This document shows positions 4,786-7,073 of a stretch of 7,073 nt of DNA, piece by piece. This DNA comes from JAUVZF01 sp964539385 (GTDB taxonomy: Bacteria > Planctomycetota > Phycisphaerae > FEN-1346), in contig CAZIJC010000212.1 in the NCBI GenBank assembly GCA_964539385.1, forward strand, positions 1 to 7,073, given 5' to 3'. Both the position numbers and the translations under genes were made by a program. The stretch's first letter is position 1. Every line of letters begins with the position of its first letter. The notes under the pieces were generated by a model that saw nothing but the letters and a program-made list of their open reading frames with translations, had not been told where the DNA came from and did no database searches.

Positions 4786-7073
4786 ATGACAAGGCTGAAA
4801 GACGGATGTCATCGAATGGCATGGGTAGGCCTGTGCTTCTGGGCCTTGTGCGTCCAAACAGCGCAGCTTCAGGCGGCCACTCAAGGTGAATCACCGGACG
4901 CACTGCGACTTTGGTATACGCAGCCCGCAACCGAGTGGACCGATGCCCTGCCGATCGGCAACGGACGACTCGGGGCCATGGTCTATGGAGGGATCGAGCA
5001 GGAGCACCTGCAACTCAACGAAGACACGCTATGGAGCGGCGGCCCCCATTGCTACGACAACCCGGGTGCCTATCGGCACCTTGCCACGGTTCGAGAACTA
5101 CTTGAGCGGGGCGAGTACGCCGCCGCTGAGGCAACAGCACAGAAGATGCTGGGCAGACACAAGTACCAGCAGGCGTATATGCCGCTGGGCGATTTGTTTC
5201 TCGATTTCCCCAAGCGGAATAGCCCGACCGAATATCGCCGCGAGCTCGATCTGCAAAACGCCGTGAGTACGGTCAGCTATCGTGTCGGTGATGCACGTTT
5301 TACGCGCCGTGTCTTCGCATCCCATCCCGACCAGGCCATCGTCGTGCGTCTCGAGTGCGACAGGCCCGGGCGAATCACGTTTGACCTGTCGATGACAAGC
5401 CCTCATGCGTTTCAGTCCCGCACGATCTCGAACGACACGCTATCAGTGACAGGTCATATTGAGCCGCGCGAAGAGGTCCGATTGATCGGGCCGTGGAAAG
5501 AGGATGGGCTCAGGTTCGCGGCTCAGGTCAAGGTCGCGGCCGAGGGCGGAAAGGTCGCGGCCGCCGGCGACAAGATCTCCGTCAAGGAGGCCGACGCCGT
5601 TACGCTTGTCTACGTGGCGGCAACCAGCTACGTCGACTACCAGGACGTCAGCGGGGACCCGTCGAAGAAGGTCGACGAATATCTCGCCGGCGCCGGCGGC
5701 AAATCGTTCGAACAGCTCTACCGGCGGCACGTAGACGACCATTCGAAGCTGTTCGGCCGCGTGGCGATCAATCTTGGCAGCAAGGGGGTGAATGAGAACC
5801 TATCGACCGACCAGCGGCTCAAGAGAGCTGTCGCGGGCAGCGCCGACCCGCTTCTGGCCGAACAGCTCTTCCAGTATGGCCGCTATCTGATGATCGCTGG
5901 CTCGCGTCCCGGCACCCAGCCCCTGAACCTGCAAGGCATCTGGAACGACAAGATCAATCCGCCCTGGGGAAGCAAGTACACGATCAACATCAACATCCAG
6001 ATGAACTACTGGGTGGCCGAAGTCTGCAATCTCAGCGAGTGCCACGAGCCCCTGCTGCGCATGGTCGGCGAGCTGCAGGCCCCGGGACGCAGTACGGCGA
6101 AGGTCCACTACCGAGCCGGCGGCTGGGTCGCCCATCACAACACCGACCTCTGGCGCGGCACAGCGCCGGTTGACGGTGCGCAGTGGGGAATGTGGCCGAC
6201 GGGCGGCGCGTGGCTCTGCCAACATCTTTGGGAACACTATCTCTATACGGGCGACACCGAACACCTGAAGCGAGCCTATCCAATCATCAAGGGCGCAGTT
6301 GAGTTCTTCCTGGATGTTCTCGTCGAAAACGGGGACGGTCACCTGATCACCTCGCCGTCGCTCTCGCCCGAGCACAGCCACGGCGGCGGGACAAAGGATG
6401 GCCTCAGCGTGGGACGCTCAGGGACCTCGGTTTGCGCGGGCCCCACCATCGATATGCAGATCCTGCGCGATCTATTCGCGAACTGCATTGCGGCGTCCGA
6501 GATCTTGGATATCGACAGGGACTTTCGGTCGCAGGTGACGAAAACCCGAGCGCGTCTGGCGCCCATGAAGATCGGTCGACACGGCCAGCTTCAGGAATGG
6601 CTGGTGGATTGGGATAATCCCGAGGATCAGCACAGCCACGTCTCGCACCTGTATGGACTGTATCCAAGCAGCCAGATCAACCGGCGCGACACCCCGAAGC
6701 TGTTTGACGCAGCGCGGACATCACTGATCCAACGGGGGGACGCTGGGGGATGGCCTGGCGCATGGCGGATCTCCTTGTGGGCTCGCGCAGGCAATGGTGA
6801 TCGCGCCCATAATGTGCTCACCCATCATGTTATGCCAAGACTCGCAACGAACCTCTTCAATAAGGGGCGGGTTTTTCAGATCGACGCGAATTTCGGCGCA
6901 ACGGCTGGTATCGCCGAGATGCTCTTGCACAGCCACGGCGGTGAAGTTCACCTGTTACCTGCCTTACCCAAAGCCTGGCCAACGGGTTCGGTACAAGGTC
7001 TACGCGCACGGGGCGGCTTTGAGGTAGACATCCACTGGAAGGATGGCCAGTTGACCCACGCAGCGATTCGTTC
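4786..7073 (+). CDS. Secreted alpha-L-fucosidase, glycoside hydrolase family 95 (3' end cut by the window)
   Basis: GH95 enzymes remove alpha-1,2-linked L-fucose, and in some members alpha-L-galactose, with inversion. The frame is open for 762 codons from ATG 4786 to the window edge, with no stop. A signal peptide covers about residues 1-30 (hydrophobic core MAWVGLCFWALCV). The N-terminal beta domain begins with LRLWYTQPATEW and LPIGNGRLGAMVYGG (around 36-65). The (alpha/alpha)6 catalytic domain carries NLQGIWND, then INININIQMNYW with Asn401 and Asn403, SPEHSHGGG with Glu529, HSHVSHLYGLYPS, and FQIDANFGATAG with Asp700. By family knowledge of Bifidobacterium bifidum AfcA these correspond to Asn421, Asn423, Glu566 (acid) and Asp766, so the active site looks complete. 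Family members are usually about 750-850 residues, so only the end of the C-terminal beta domain is missing. With the GH29 gene it gives the locus two unrelated fucosidase folds. Confidence 0.95.
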   Translation, partial: MTRLKDGCHRMAWVGLCFWALCVQTAQLQAATQGESPDALRLWYTQPATEWTDALPIGNGRLGAMVYGGIEQEHLQLNEDTLWSGGPHCYDNPGAYRHLATVRELLERGEYAAAEATAQKMLGRHKYQQAYMPLGDLFLDFPKRNSPTEYRRELDLQNAVSTVSYRVGDARFTRRVFASHPDQAIVVRLECDRPGRITFDLSMTSPHAFQSRTISNDTLSVTGHIEPREEVRLIGPWKEDGLRFAAQVKVAAEGGKVAAAGDKISVKEADAVTLVYVAATSYVDYQDVSGDPSKKVDEYLAGAGGKSFEQLYRRHVDDHSKLFGRVAINLGSKGVNENLSTDQRLKRAVAGSADPLLAEQLFQYGRYLMIAGSRPGTQPLNLQGIWNDKINPPWGSKYTININIQMNYWVAEVCNLSECHEPLLRMVGELQAPGRSTAKVHYRAGGWVAHHNTDLWRGTAPVDGAQWGMWPTGGAWLCQHLWEHYLYTGDTEHLKRAYPIIKGAVEFFLDVLVENGDGHLITSPSLSPEHSHGGGTKDGLSVGRSGTSVCAGPTIDMQILRDLFANCIAASEILDIDRDFRSQVTKTRARLAPMKIGRHGQLQEWLVDWDNPEDQHSHVSHLYGLYPSSQINRRDTPKLFDAARTSLIQRGDAGGWPGAWRISLWARAGNGDRAHNVLTHHVMPRLATNLFNKGRVFQIDANFGATAGIAEMLLHSHGGEVHLLPALPKAWPTGSVQGLRARGGFEVDIHWKDGQLTHAAIR

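Noticed and set aside
4886..5266. A 126-codon + strand frame beginning near the GH95 N-terminus
   Set aside because: It is an alternative frame of the GH95 gene, whose own frame is uninterrupted and carries the family motifs, so no frameshift needs to be invoked.
5530..5562. Short direct repeat AAGGTCGCGGCC, two copies 21 nt apart
   Set aside because: It encodes a repeated Lys-Val-Ala-Ala in adjacent beta strands of the GH95 protein, keeps the frame, and looks like chance local duplication rather than a regulatory element.
5983..6000. ATCAAC repeat that resembles a microsatellite
   Set aside because: It encodes the conserved Ile-Asn repeat that carries the GH95 active-site asparagines.
5800..6381. 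A 193-codon open frame on the - strand inside the GH95 gene
   Set aside because: It is antisense to the conserved catalytic region of GH95, including the Asn401/Asn403 motif, and shows no motif of its own.

Overview
The window is a stretch of a bacterial carbohydrate-degradation locus. All recognisable genes lie on the + strand, spaced 24 to 92 nt apart or overlapping, and all those with a visible start begin with an export signal. The sequence is moderately GC-rich. Closely related secreted GH29, GH95 and GH28 enzymes clustered together, with no SusC/SusD pair in view, would fit a PVC-group bacterium (Planctomycetota, Verrucomicrobiota or Kiritimatiellota). That taxonomic guess is inference only; no marker gene is present.

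Layout, left to right. (1) 3-245: the 3' end of a gene whose product matches the C-terminus of gene 3, so it is a paralogue. (2) 319-1863: a GH29 alpha-L-fucosidase-type enzyme with a twin-arginine-like signal. (3) 1894-3093: a secreted protein of a poorly characterised putative TIM-barrel glycoside-hydrolase type. (4) 3186-4634: a GH28 (polygalacturonase-type) beta-helix protein that keeps the three catalytic Asp but lacks the usual GHG and full RIK motifs. (5) 4631 onward: the first nine codons of another gene, overlapping gene 4 by ATGA with a strong RBS, then lost in a 100-N assembly gap (4658-4757). (6) 4786 to the window edge: a GH95 alpha-L-fucosidase-type enzyme, open for 762 codons and cut by the end of the window.

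Taken together this looks like one operon for exported enzymes acting on a fucose- (or L-galactose-) containing polysaccharide. GH29 (retaining) and GH95 (inverting) would remove terminal alpha-L-fucosyl or related residues, the GH28-like enzyme could cleave a uronic-acid-containing backbone or side chain, and the two paralogous uncharacterised proteins are the least understood members. Plausible substrates are pectin (rhamnogalacturonan) side chains or another fucosylated plant or algal glycan; the sequence alone does not decide. No RNA gene, mobile element, CRISPR array, clear promoter or clear terminator was found, and the only substantial gene-free stretch is the assembly gap.
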